A stretch of DNA of 64,000 nucleotides from Pogonophryne albipinna (Eukaryota > Chordata > Actinopteri > Perciformes > Artedidraconidae). The position numbers and the translations under genes were made by a program. Below the pieces are notes generated by a model. That model was not told the origin of the DNA. It ran no database searches and worked only from the letters and a program-made list of their open reading frames with translations. This document shows, one piece after another, positions 10,631 through 21,700 of this stretch. Positions within the stretch are counted from its first letter, which is position 1. Every line of letters begins with the position of its first letter. The DNA lies in NCBI GenBank assembly GCA_028583405.1, contig CM053260.1:16577026-16641025 (forward strand). Reading direction: 5' to 3'.

Positions 10631-11746
10631 TGTGGGGTACCTCAAGGCTCCATCTTGGGGCCTCTTCTCTTTAACATCTACATGCTACCACTGGCTCAGA
10701 TAATGAAGAACAACAAAATAAGTTACCTTAGCTATGCAGATGACACACAAATTTACGTAACAATTTCACCAGGAGACTATGCTCCAATTCAAACCCTGAG
10801 TAAGTGCATTGAACAAATCAATGACTGGATGTGTCAGAACTTTCTCCAATTAAACAAAGATAAAACTGAGGTAATGGTTTTTGGAGCCAAGGCAGAACGT
10901 ATAAAAGTTAGCGCTGAGCTTCAGTCTGCAATGTTCAAAACAACAGATAAAGCCAGAAATCTAGCTGTAGTCATGGACTCTGACCTGAGTTTCAACAGTC
11001 ACATTAAAACAGTTACTAAATCAGCCTACTATCACCTAAAGAACATATCTAGAATTAAAAGACTAATGTCACAGCAGGATTTGGAAAAACTTGTCCATGC
11101 TTTTATCTTCAGTAGACTCGACTACTGCAATGGTGTCTTCACAGGTCTCACTAAAAAATATATCAGAAAGCTGCAGCTGATTCAGAACGCCGCTGCTCGA
11201 GTCCTCACTGACACTAAGAAAGTGGATCACATCACTCCTGTTCTGAAGTCTTTACTCTGGCTTCCTGTGTGTCAAATAATAGATTTCAAAATACTGCTGC
11301 TGGTTTATAAAGCACTGAATGGTTTAGGCCCAAAATACATTTCTGACCTCCTGCTAAATTATGAACCATCCAGATCTCTCAGGTCTTCAGGGACTGGTCA
11401 GCTTTCTGTCCCCAGAGTCAGAACTAAACATGGTAAAGCAGCGTTCAGTTATTATGCTCCAAATATCTGGAACAAACTCCCAGAAACCTGCAGGTCCGCT
11501 GCAACTCTGACTACTTTTAAATCCAGGCTGAAGACTTATCTTTTTGTCGCTGCTTTTAATTGAACTATTCATATCTTAGACTGCACTGTAACTTTTATCC
11601 ATGTATTTTTTCTTTTAATGTTTATTTTATTAGCTTTTCTTTTTAATGACTGATTTTAAATGCCATTTTCTTAATGTCTTTCATTTTTTGTAAAGCACTT
11701 TGAATTGCCTTGTGTTGAAAAGTGCTATATAAATAAACTTGCCTTG
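10631..11746 (+). mobile_element. 5'-truncated L2/CR1-type LINE, reverse transcriptase C-terminal half
   Basis: An open frame without stops runs from the 5' break to a TGA at 11561-11563. It begins inside reverse transcriptase at [16 protein letters not shown], then has SYADDTQIY (catalytic YADD), the [13 protein letters not shown] block, [12 protein letters not shown], and a C-terminal [10 protein letters not shown] / [10 protein letters not shown] block, all typical of L2-like LINEs of fish. The N-terminal endonuclease and the first half of the RT are absent, as expected for 5' truncation during target-primed reverse transcription. The 3' UTR ends in a stem-loop (AGCACTTT 11694-11701 pairing with AAAGTGCT 11719-11726) and a CTTGCCTTG tail. 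It is flanked by CCTTAAACA duplications. It cannot make a working element. Confidence 0.93.
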
Positions 11747-11754
11747 CCTTAAAC

Positions 11755-13617
11755 CAGCGTTTCTCAAAGTGTGGGGCGCGCCCCACTGGTGGGCCGCCCA
11801 CAGAGATGTGAAAATCTTATTATTTTTTTCACACTGGTGGAATATCAAAACAACGGCCCGCCCGGGGTGCAAAACGCATTAATGAAAGCGACCCTCTACC
11901 ACACAAAACAACACCTGTAAATAACCCAATTTGTGTTCTTTGAAATTGAAAAGGATATTGCATTGTGTTTCGTTGCAGTTGTATGTCTTAAGTGTAATTT
12001 GGCATGCTTTTATTTTGAAGGCGAGTTTACGCTGTTGACAGTTGTTGTTGCTATGGAAACAAGAAACGTTTCAACTTGTCATAAAGTCCGCGATAATAAA
12101 GCCCACCCATTTAGAGGGAAAATATGATTGGGTCAATTGTACTGTCATTTGACATTACTCTCTCTTCAGTTACTATAGCTGGCCCTCTGTGAATTCATAG
12201 CTGGATGTCCAATCAGCTCCTGTCTTCACCTCGCAGAGACGAGCTTCTTTCATTTAACCCTTCACATTCAAACAGAAACTGAATAGGATTTATTTCTTTG
12301 GAAATGTTATTTTAAATACAATTTAATCAAGTTATTATTCGTAAAACTAATGACAAATATTACTAAAAACATATTTAAAAAATATATATAAAGAAAAATA
12401 TAATTTTGTTTGTTTTTAATGTTTTTAAATATTATTTTGTAGAATATCTTAGGCCCTCAGAGACAGGCTTGCCACTGGTAAAAAATCTCTCATACACACA
12501 CGTGAAACGCTCTCACAGACACACACAACAGCGTTGCAGTCGGGAAGAAAAGCAATGTGGAACGAGAGAGAGAGAGTGAGAGAGCAAGAGAGAGAGCACA
12601 CCTTTATCTATTTAATAAAGTTGTAAAAAATAAAGTAAGAAATCATTCCAATGTGTACTATAGGACAGTAAAAAGTTTAAAAGGGGAGGGATTAGTAAAA
12701 TATGCATAAATAAAAAGAAAGAATGCTAACTAGGTAACATAAGATAAGAATAAACAAGTTTCAATGATTTGTTGTTGGTTGTGATCATATTCTAAAGATG
12801 TTTGGATTATTGAAAAGTATACAGCTCCCTTTCATCTGAGTGTTGAGAGCTGTATCTATAAATTCATGTTGGGCTCAAAGTAGGGCTGCTCGATTATGGC
12901 AAAAATCATAATCTCGATTATTTGGGTCAATAATTGATATCACGATTTTAAAAAACGATTAACCATTTACTTTGAAAACATCATTTGAAAAGTATGTTTT
13001 TAGCAGTTGATTACCCTGAACTTTAAGTATAATTCAACTGAAAAACCTATTTAAAAAATAAATAAAATCGTTTTATTTCGATTATGTTGTTTTGATAATC
13101 GATGCAAGCCAAAATCGTAATTGCGATTAAAATACGATTTAATTGAGCAGCCCTAGCTCAAAGTGCACCAGATTGATGCATTTAACTTCCAACATTTAAA
13201 AAAAATCTTCCTGGGGGTGCATGCCCCCAGACCCTAGAGGATGTGACGTCCACCACCAAATAAAGCAGGTTAAAATAATTAAATTGCATACATTTTATTT
13301 TAGTAAACACTGAAAACGGGTCCCACAGACCCAAACAGCACACAAAGGTTAAAGGTAGCATATAATAATGTTTTAATGTGCTAAATATATACACTGCAAA
13401 AAAACTAAAAAGAGGAGTAAAAGCAGCTCACGACTTGTTTTATTTTTTGAAAGTAGCCCTCATCCTAAAAAAGGTTGGAGACCCCTGTTATAGAACGATA
13501 CATTTGACAATTTTAAGCTTGGCCTACCATTTTATTGGAGCGATGAGGAACAGGTGGGGCTTGAAAAGGCCCACCTGTTCAAAGTGGGGAATGACAGAAC
13601 AAGTTTGAGAACCACTG
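11755..13617 (+). mobile_element. hAT-type DNA transposon (non-autonomous), inserted in the L2 target duplication
   Basis: 1863 bases flanked by perfect 8-bp duplications CCTTAAAC at 11747-11754 and 13618-13625. The left end is CAGCGTTTCTCAAAGTGTGG and the right end, on the minus strand, is CAGTGGTTCTCAAACTTG, the usual hAT/Charlie terminal pattern. No intact transposase frame is present inside. The interior holds a younger MITE at 12881-13155, a GA-rich stretch near 12560-12598, and AT-rich filler. Confidence 0.9.
12881..13155 (+). mobile_element. hAT-like MITE nested inside the larger hAT element
   Basis: 275 bases flanked by perfect 8-bp duplications GCTCAAAG at 12873-12880 and 13156-13163. 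The left end TAGGGCTGCTCGATTA and the right end on the minus strand TAGGGCTGCTCAATTA differ at one of 16 positions. The body is AT-rich and made of repeated ATTATCGATTAT-like words, which is typical of this fish MITE class. No coding capacity. Confidence 0.92.
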
Positions 13618-13626
13618 CCTTAAACA

Positions 13627-15230
13627 CTGACATCCAAGGATTGAAAATGGTCAGTACTGCCCTCTGCTGCTTAGCCGTGAAACTAAATATGTGGTGGAGA
13701 CATTTTATCTAATGTTAAAAAAAGGATATCTATATACGAAATAGTTCAGGTCTGTATACCAGGTTAAGAAAAAATGAATTATCTCAAAAACACTCCCTTA
13801 ATCTTATTTGTGTAACTATAATGAAGACATGTGTTGTAAGTCTTGTTCGTGTTATTTAACCTGCCGCTTATATGACATCATATTTTTCTACTGCCATAGT
13901 TTTTTCCTGTGATAATGGGAAGAAAAGGTTTTGTATATTGATATAAAACACATGTGATTGTAAGAGTAAGATAAAGTAGTAATGTCATCATAGTACAGGA
14001 TTACATTTTACTTAAAAAAAAAAAAGGCTTAATTTCAAAACATTTTCCCTTTTATTATTGAAACAATTACAAAAAACTGGTTTTAAAGACGCTGTGCATA
14101 AAAACAAAGCAGTCTACAAAAACATTGAATTAAAAAGTTTTCAAATGATGCAAGTTTGTACTTGGAAGGACCAAACCAATATATTTAAACTTGTAGCTAC
14201 GATATCAAAGTTTCTAAATATACCAAACGGTTCCTACTTCATGTAAACAAGTATGTATATACCATTTTAAATGTTTAACTCAATGTAAGCATTGTCTAAA
14301 ACGTGTTCGGTGTAAGTCAAGTACAACAATGTGCTTAAGACATTCAGCAAAATAAAAAATAAAAAAAGGAATATAAAGACTCAAAAGCTTAAACATTGGA
14401 ATACTTCTATAATTCTGTGGAAAAATAAGCAACATAAATCAACACATTCAAGTATCTTTGAAAGTGCACCCATGATGGCACGCCCTGATTGGGTGCACAC
14501 AGTTAAGACAACTATGGAGGACAAATTGTGAACAGGATGAATTTAAAAGCTTTTTTTTGGCACACACAAGAAGGCAAGAAAAAAGAGACATTAGCAAAAT
14601 AAATAATTAAATGTTAAATCGATTCAATTTATAGAAACTTGCAGAAACCCCATTGAATGCATGTGCATAACATAAATATGCAAAATGAGCCTACGTCATC
14701 AAGCGCGCATTGAATAGAAAATGCTAAACTAGTGAAAGCACTGGCTCGGTCCAGAATAAATCCAGCTGCTACATGTTATGATATCAAGTGTCTTCTGATT
14801 CAAATTAAACGTATTAATAAGAATGATGTAATTTACTTAAATCATTGTTTATTTGCTTTATAATAAATTATCTTGAATTTCAAGTGATTCATGTTATTTC
14901 TTCACCAATTAACCAATGTCAGTAGGAAGTGAAACTAAGTCTAACGACAGCTGGCATCCCTTTTATCAACACCCGTAAAAAACACATGATTGCATTAACC
15001 TGGGGCGTGGAATTCCGTAGCACATGATGTTAAGGTCAGATTGTCTTAAACAGAAACTGAAATTCTAATGAAGGGATTTAGAAGGTTTTCAGGTGTTGGT
15101 CTGTGTGATTGAAAAAACCCTGAAGACAGATTGCAGACTGATATAATGCCTCCACAAGGTCATCTGGTGAATAGTGTTGTTCAGGTTGGCATACTCCATC
15201 CCAGGGAGGCTGGTTCGGCATGATTCAGTC
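13627..15230. other. Intergenic, 3' side of bcl2l15
   Basis: AT-rich and without recognisable genes. On the minus strand, AATAAA signals at 14848-14853 and 14051-14056 are candidates for the polyadenylation signal of bcl2l15; the nearer one would give a 3' UTR of about 0.4 kb. Confidence 0.4.
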
Positions 15231-15248
15231 TCAAACGTTCACTTGGTC
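15231..15248 (-). CDS. bcl2l15: bcl2l15 coding exon 4 (last five residues and stop)
   Basis: Coding part of only 18 bases after acceptor TTTGTTTCAG: it reads DQVNV then TGA. It was chosen because the phase fits and because the human protein also ends a few residues after the GGW motif. Confidence 0.78.
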   Translation of the reverse strand, partial: DQVNV

Positions 15249-17669
15249 CTGAAACAAACACAAAATTACAGTTTGCTAAATAATCCAGTCCCTCAGAACA
15301 AAATTGACATGGGACTTAAAACAGAACGACAATGTACCGATTGCAGCTCCTTTAACTGCATTGTTTTAAATAGATAAAACATAACAAAACACTAAAGTCC
15401 AAACTGAAAATATATACTAAAAGTTGCTTTTACTGTATAATCAAGTAAAAAATGGCTGCAGAACTATGCAGGATACAAATGCATATTGTACTGTAGATTC
15501 ATTAATCTGTTCAGTTTTTTTAAATGACCTAACACCGATTAGACATTCAAACCAAGGAAACATATTGTTTTGGTAGCAGTATGTTCAGATACAGGTGATA
15601 TAAAAGACATATCATCCAGGAAATTCAGTTTTAAAAAGTAGATAACTTTGGCGCACCAGAGCGTGGTTAAAATTCCAGCAGTGCGTTATGAGTTAGTCTG
15701 CTGTTTCTAATGCAGCTGGATAAACGAGTTTAGGGCAGTTTCATTTTACGAGAATTAACAGCCTTCGAGGAAGTGGTGTAATACCAGCTCGGTAACCACG
15801 AGGGCACAATGCAGTATTGCTTCAGTAATTTGATGATCAGGCTTAGTGGTTGAGTAAAACTACGTGACTGAAATACACACAATAATTGAACCCACATAAT
15901 TGTAATCTGTGCGTTGTGTTTGGTTTAAAATATTGATGTCATAAATATGAACACTCATGAGGTTCAAATAGAAAGTGCAATAGTCCAAAAACTTGACCCT
16001 TGCAACAATTTACATCTTATCTCAGTCTCCATTACCTTTTGATATTGTAGTTTTCCACCTGTACTGACCTGAGCAAGTAGTAGCAAGTAGTAATCTAAAT
16101 TCAGAAAAAATAAAAATGACTTCATACCCATCCGCCTTGCTGGGTCACCCATGGGCCCACACGCCTGTTGAGGAAAGCATTCATGGCACTCTGGACCTTA
16201 TTTTTCAACTCTGGGGATGACTTCCAGACATAAAGTCCGAAGGCCACTGAGGCCTTGATCAGCTGCACCTCTAAAGCCACTTCAGCCTTCTCACAGACCT
16301 GGGACTGGATAATGGCCTCCACACCGTGGCTGAACGCTGCTTCTATTGCCTAGGGAAAAGACCATCAATTATTAAGACATCATAGTAACGGGTCCTGACT
16401 ACAGCCAAAATACACCAGTCCTTTCAAAGTTTGGAAACACAAAAAAACTCAAACTAAATGTGGATCTGGTTTATAATGTTTTCATTGTTTTGTGGCTGTA
16501 CACATTGATTTCTAGAAGTTTGATTTTAAAATACAAGCAGTTTTAAGCTACTGATGATTGAGTTAGTTACTAAAGAACAGTGTTATTAGATATTTTATCC
16601 AGCATTTTCAGGTTGACTAACAAAACTACATTTCAGCCCAATGCAGAGTAAACTGGTCAATGTGTGTGTGTGTGTGATCTGGCTGCTAAATATTGGCAAC
16701 AGTCAAAAGCAAACACTTTCTCCCCTCAACCTCTGATCCACTGAATGCCATTGTTTGATTAAGATGTGTCACGGGCACAGCAAGGACAATAACTACCTTC
16801 AGATGAATGGTAAAATGTAAAACAAAAGCATATCAAGTACAATTATTATATCTAAAGCATTTTCAGTCTCTGTACCTCTTGTCCTGCGGCTTGCTTCAGG
16901 TCTTTCAATACAGCTTTAAACCGGACATCATCATTAAAGGAATCAGCCACACTCCTCAGTTTTTCACCTATTATAACTGGGTCAAAATGTCCATCTGAAG
17001 AAAAGAAAAAAACGATATAACATAAGAAATGTGACAGCAGACTACACATGTCTATTTACTGTACTGTAGGCCTGCCTATATTTGGGAATACGTGTTTATC
17101 AGCCACCTATGGCCGGTCAACAACAACAACAAAGGAAAGCCGGTTCTGACAGACAGGTTAACAGGGCAAAAAGGAACACGGTGCTCTGTCAGTGGTGTAA
17201 AAAGCGACTGTATTAAAAGGTGAAAAGTCACCTATTCAAATGTTTAAATGGACGAAAACCTACTTATTGCGTAAGCCTGTACTGTACTGAAGAGGATGTT
17301 TTAACGCTACATATCGTGTCGTGTTGTTCGAACATAAACTCTGCTGATGTAGAAAAACAATATCAATATAGGCTATTAAAGCCTATGAACTATCACTAAT
17401 TCGATTTCTCGTTTTGCACATGAAAATAAAAGTCCACTCACTGTATCTAACGTTAACAGTTAGCATGCACCTCCTCGGTACAGCTGATATCACACACGAC
17501 ACTTTACATAATTCACGGAGAGAAACAATAACTAACCTTCGCTCCCTGGGGGGCCGTCGACTTCCAGTCCAGCATCTATTTTACGAAGAGCAATATCATC
17601 ATCATCGTCAAATAGATATTTGATTATTTGAGAAGTCTGCCACTCGACAAGATGTGTATTTGGAGCCAT
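15231..17669 (-). CDS. bcl2l15: BCL2-like 15 (Bfk), complete, 4 coding exons
   Basis: Predicted 163-residue protein from minus-strand exons 17537-17669, 16876-16994, 16128-16349 and 15231-15248; all junctions are GT-AG and in phase. BCL2L15 is a weakly pro-apoptotic BCL2-family member in vertebrates (family knowledge). The match rests on the block FDPVIIGEKLRSVADSFND at residues 48-66, which aligns with human FDVAIIAGRLRMLGDQFNG in the BH3-like region. It also rests on the BH2-like end GPWVTQQGGW at 149-158 followed by a five-residue tail, as in the human protein, which has about the same length. There is an acidic run of five Asp at 21-25. The BH3-like core has Ala61-Asp62 where Gly-Asp is usual. 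No C-terminal membrane anchor is seen, as expected for this member. The ATG at 17669 has G at -3 and G at +4. Confidence 0.9.
16128..16349 (-). CDS. bcl2l15: bcl2l15 coding exon 3 (BCL2 fold core, BH2-like motif)
   Basis: 222 bases, residues 85-158, between acceptor TTCCCTAG and donor TGG|GTATGA. The helical core ends in WVTQQGGW. Confidence 0.9.
16876..16994 (-). CDS. bcl2l15: bcl2l15 coding exon 2 (BH3-like region)
   Basis: 119 bases between acceptor TTCTTCAG and donor GAG|GTACAG. It completes codon 45 (Asp) and carries LRSVADSFND, the BH3-like core. Confidence 0.9.
17537..17669 (-). CDS. bcl2l15: bcl2l15 coding exon 1
   Basis: 133 bases encoding residues 1-44 plus one base. It begins MAPNTHLVEW and contains DDDDD. 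The donor is GAAG|GTTAGT. Confidence 0.88.
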
Positions 17670-17723
17670 CGCTGCTTCACATCGGACAGAGCGCGCAGCT
17701 GCTGACGGGGAGCTATATCTTGA

Positions 17724-17732
17724 ACTTCCGGT
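17724..17732 (-). promoter_or_regulatory. Likely ETS/GABP site in the bcl2l15 promoter
   Basis: On the minus strand this reads ACCGGAAGT, a full ETS-family consensus, 55 bases upstream of the start codon. A TGACG half-site (CRE/ATF type) follows at 17749-17753. Tight ETS sites close to the start are typical of TATA-less promoters, and no TATA box is seen. Confidence 0.5.
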
Positions 17733-17753
17733 GTTCAAACACTCTCAACGTCA

Positions 17754-18554
17754 CAACCTATCATCTGTTATCATTGATTTGAATATTTTCGGCCAAACTT
17801 GGAAATGCAAGCTCTATTTCTGCTTAAGCCAATGATAGATTGTTCGCTGTATCCTTTGTAGAAAAAATGTAATTGTTACACTGTCTTTAAGGACAGATCA
17901 GATTTTTTTTTTTAAAGTTGTAAAGGTACAATTAACTGTTGGCTATATTGAGCTGAACTAAAAAAAGAGAACATTTGGCCAATAAACTGATCAAATAATG
18001 GCCATTGAGATAAGCAATGAACTGTCAAACAAGTGTGTGTTGGATTGCAACTGAGGTCTTGAACTGTTTGAACACGTACAATATGCAAACAGTAGTTTGT
18101 AACAGTATTTGTCTTGCGTCTTGGATTTATTTCAAAAATAATTGTAGATAACTATGAATTCAGCCCCCCCCCACATTCAATACAAATGAGGTAATTCACT
18201 GTAATTGGTGCTCACAGCACTAAAACACATATTAAACCCCCCACAAGTTTTAACTGTGTATATACAGTCAATATCCATTCAAAGGCCCCGATATGAATAT
18301 TGTGCTTGAATGTGCCACTTTCCTCCATTGTATTGGGTTGGAGACAGATATCTCACAATACTTTGACAAATAGAAAGAACAGAACTTGCATTAAAGCAGC
18401 AGCATTTTAGTGCTTGCGTTGCCTGACATTGGCTAACCTCCATATAAAGGCTGATGACTGTGGCAACTGAAAGGCAGTATCAGCACATGTTTACACTGGA
18501 GTAAATCAGAAAGTCGGCCAGCTTCTCCGAACTGGATTAAAAGTAGATTATGTG
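17754..18554. other. Intergenic, no gene seen
   Basis: AT-rich, short open frames only. Short C-runs near 18165 and 18237. Confidence 0.5.
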
Positions 18555-18740
18555 TTAAAAAGCATCCATCCATCTTGGCAGGAGGTGACCCTGACAGACA
18601 TTGAGCGTGAAGACAGGTCGTCAGTCAGACACATAAAGACAAATCACATCTGCTGGACTGTGGGAGGAAGCCAAAGAAAACCCACATGCAACCCCCTCAC
18701 TGAAGTGCGAGGAGTACAGTATACCACTGCACCATTTTGC
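18555..18740 (+). repeat. Decayed fish retroposon end (GACTGTGGGAGGAAGCC type)
   Basis: Contains CATCCATC, then GACTGTGGGAGGAAGCC, GAAAACCCACATGCAA and CCACTGCACCA in order. This matches the widespread fish repeat whose consensus carries GTGGGAGGAAACC, AGAAAACCCACGCA and ACCACTGCACCA. Diverged and probably old. Confidence 0.6.
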
Positions 18741-21700
18741 ACATTAAATTAAATGCAACATGGGGTAAAAAACAAGGGGCTTTTTCTTGAAAAAAGATAA
18801 CTGCAATAGATCAATAAAGAAACCTGATTGACATAATGGAAATACAAAACTAAAATACAGGAATAAAACTAAGGGAGGATATTTTGAATGCTTTTACAGC
18901 CGTAATCCTAACTAAAAGTGCATGATTGCATGAGGAGCGTACAATTAGCAAAGCCACTGCCTCTACAAGTCATTGTCTGTGCATGTCTCCGTCCTGCTAT
19001 GTGTTCAACTTATATGCCACACATATTACTGTTAAATCATTTACAGGACCTAAAGCTCAATGGTTTTCTAATCTAATTAGAGACTGATTTACACCTGGGG
19101 TGCCAGACCAACACCAGCTGAATATAATTACCTGTAATTAACTACTTAGAAATTCAGTCTGAGGGTTTGGCGACTCATAACTTTTGCATGGAAGGCAACT
19201 TTTATCATCATGAAGTGTAGCTTTAAACGAACTCTGGGTTAATCTCTAATAAGATAATTTGGTACGTGGTTATTTCTTGCTTTAATGAGTGTTGAGATAT
19301 GAGGTATGAGGAGATATTGAAACACAGTATCACAGTCTTAGTGAAAGCTTAGGGGATCCAATACATTGAATCTGGCGCTTCTGACTTCTCTTGTATGATA
19401 ATGTCCTTTTTGTTGCTCTCATGTGAGGAACTTCAATCCATAGAACATTTCCAAACATGATTTTCTGCACACCCACACACACTAGAGTTTTACCTCCAGA
19501 AGATGGCGACATTCCCCAACTGATGATGTTTTTGCTGAGTGCTGCCCCACCCTGGTTTTTACACAGGCAAACACTCACCCACAGACACTGACACACACAC
19601 ACTCAATGAAAATAAATTGAAGGAAGTTGATGACCAAAGCATTTTCCAAGGCATCTGCATTATCCACTTGTATTAACATCTGTCTACTGCTGTTCATTCA
19701 TACATGTTTGAGCCTGGTGTGCACACACATCACAGAAACACAAAATGATCAATCACTTCCAGTGAGGTGTTTGTACTTTTCCATCTGACATTCACTCAAC
19801 TACACGCTAACCAATTCTGCCCATGCATGTATGCTTTTACCTTTGTGCTGTGACCCGCAGTGTAAACCAAAGACAACAAATAAATTATTCAGTTTAGAAA
19901 CTATCAGGGGATTAAGAGTGTATCTTGCTGTATCTCTATCCTCATTCATAATCATAAAACTAATAATAATAAAATGAGTTTGTAACTTGTGTTTCCTCTT
20001 GCCAAGTCAAGCATCTCCTTGGGAAAAGCTCTGTCATAGATTCTGCCTATCAGCTATTTTATCTTGGCATTATTTTGTATTCCTCTCTCTCAAAACAGGA
20101 GCCAGCCACTTACCAGCATGCACTTTGTTTACCTGCCTTCGAAACCTATACAATTCTGCAGCCATATTGTGATCCAACATCCAACCACAAAATGTTCACA
20201 CCACCAAACTAATTTGATTGAGGAGGTTATGTTATGGATAAATGTGTTGTTTTATTGTATATAATTGGTGTATTTTGTCTCTTTGCAGCAGATTATGCTC
20301 ATCTTGGTCCAAAGTATTTGTTGCATACACTCCGCCTTGGCAGCTGCATTATTTGTGAGGACTGATGAAAACACTGAAAGAGCATGTTTCCTCTGCACAT
20401 TGTACCCTGGGATGTCAGAGAATGAGATGGAAATTGGGTTGCCCAGTCAAGCAATTCCATCTCTTCTGGAAAGAATAAAGTCTTGATTAGGAAACGTGCA
20501 GCAGGATAATCAGCAGGGATGTCACACCCACTTCTGAGCTGTCTCATACACTGAAGTCAGTGTGACGGCTCACACACAAAAAATTGGATCGCAGATTAAA
20601 TAAACATCAAAGCAAATCAAATGTACCCAAATCCTAAATTCATCCACAGACACAGGAAGAGCTGCTATCAAATGAAACCAATGAACGTGACTGGTGATCA
20701 TGCAAATATGTAAGATTAAGTATCATAAACTACATTATATACAAGCAGATCACATGGGATTTTGTGATTTGGTTTGGGTGATCGCAACATAAAAGCAACA
20801 GCACAAAGATTTACCAGCCTCTTCAAACGTGCAAATATTCATAACATTTTAACAGGAATAAATATGATAGTGTGAGAAAATACAACATCAGTTTTGACCT
20901 GTAATCGACTACTCACATACAACATGTTAATTATTGTTCTAACATAAAAAAACTGAAATTTGAATCTGAATTTCCCTGCACTAGTTTTACAAGCTTGAAT
21001 GAAATCCAATCAAATGTGTCTAAAATCTGACTTAATAATATACTGGCTAATAAGGTGCAGCTGTGCAGGAAAACTGAGGTCAATGAGGAGGACTGTTGAT
21101 GAAAAGGGTACCAAAACTGGAGTGAGAAGAGAATGTGGGAGCACTGATGCCAGCTGCATCGGTGGATTTTCTGCGTATGAGATTGTGGGGCCAAAAGGTG
21201 TCATTTCAGTGGCTCTTCAATTAGAGAAAATGAGAAGCCAGAGGAGAGAGGCTTTCAATTCTTTTCAGCTTTAGATCCTTTACTCTGGCCCTGTGTAATG
21301 GAATAACTGATCAATAGTTGTAGGTGTTTTTGCTTTTCCTCCAGTGCCTGCACCAGTAAATGTTCCCTGCATGTCACTCTGCATTAGTCCATCCTATTGC
21401 ACTGGTGCACAAAGTGCTGGTGATCTTTGTTTAGCAACTGCAGTGTTTAATAAAGCATATGGGCCTGGTCTTAAATTGTGTAATTTTTTAAAATCCAGAT
21501 CCTCCCCCTTTGATTTATAAAAATATATATTGTATATGTATACATGTCTTTGTTTGCCAATCTGTATTTAGGTTTGAGCTCCTTGTATTTTGAGTATTTT
21601 GATTTTCTGTTAAAAAAAACATGATCTTTGTTTCACCAATTGTATTTGATATCTTAATTTATTTACTAGATACTTTACATATACATATTTACAAAATATA

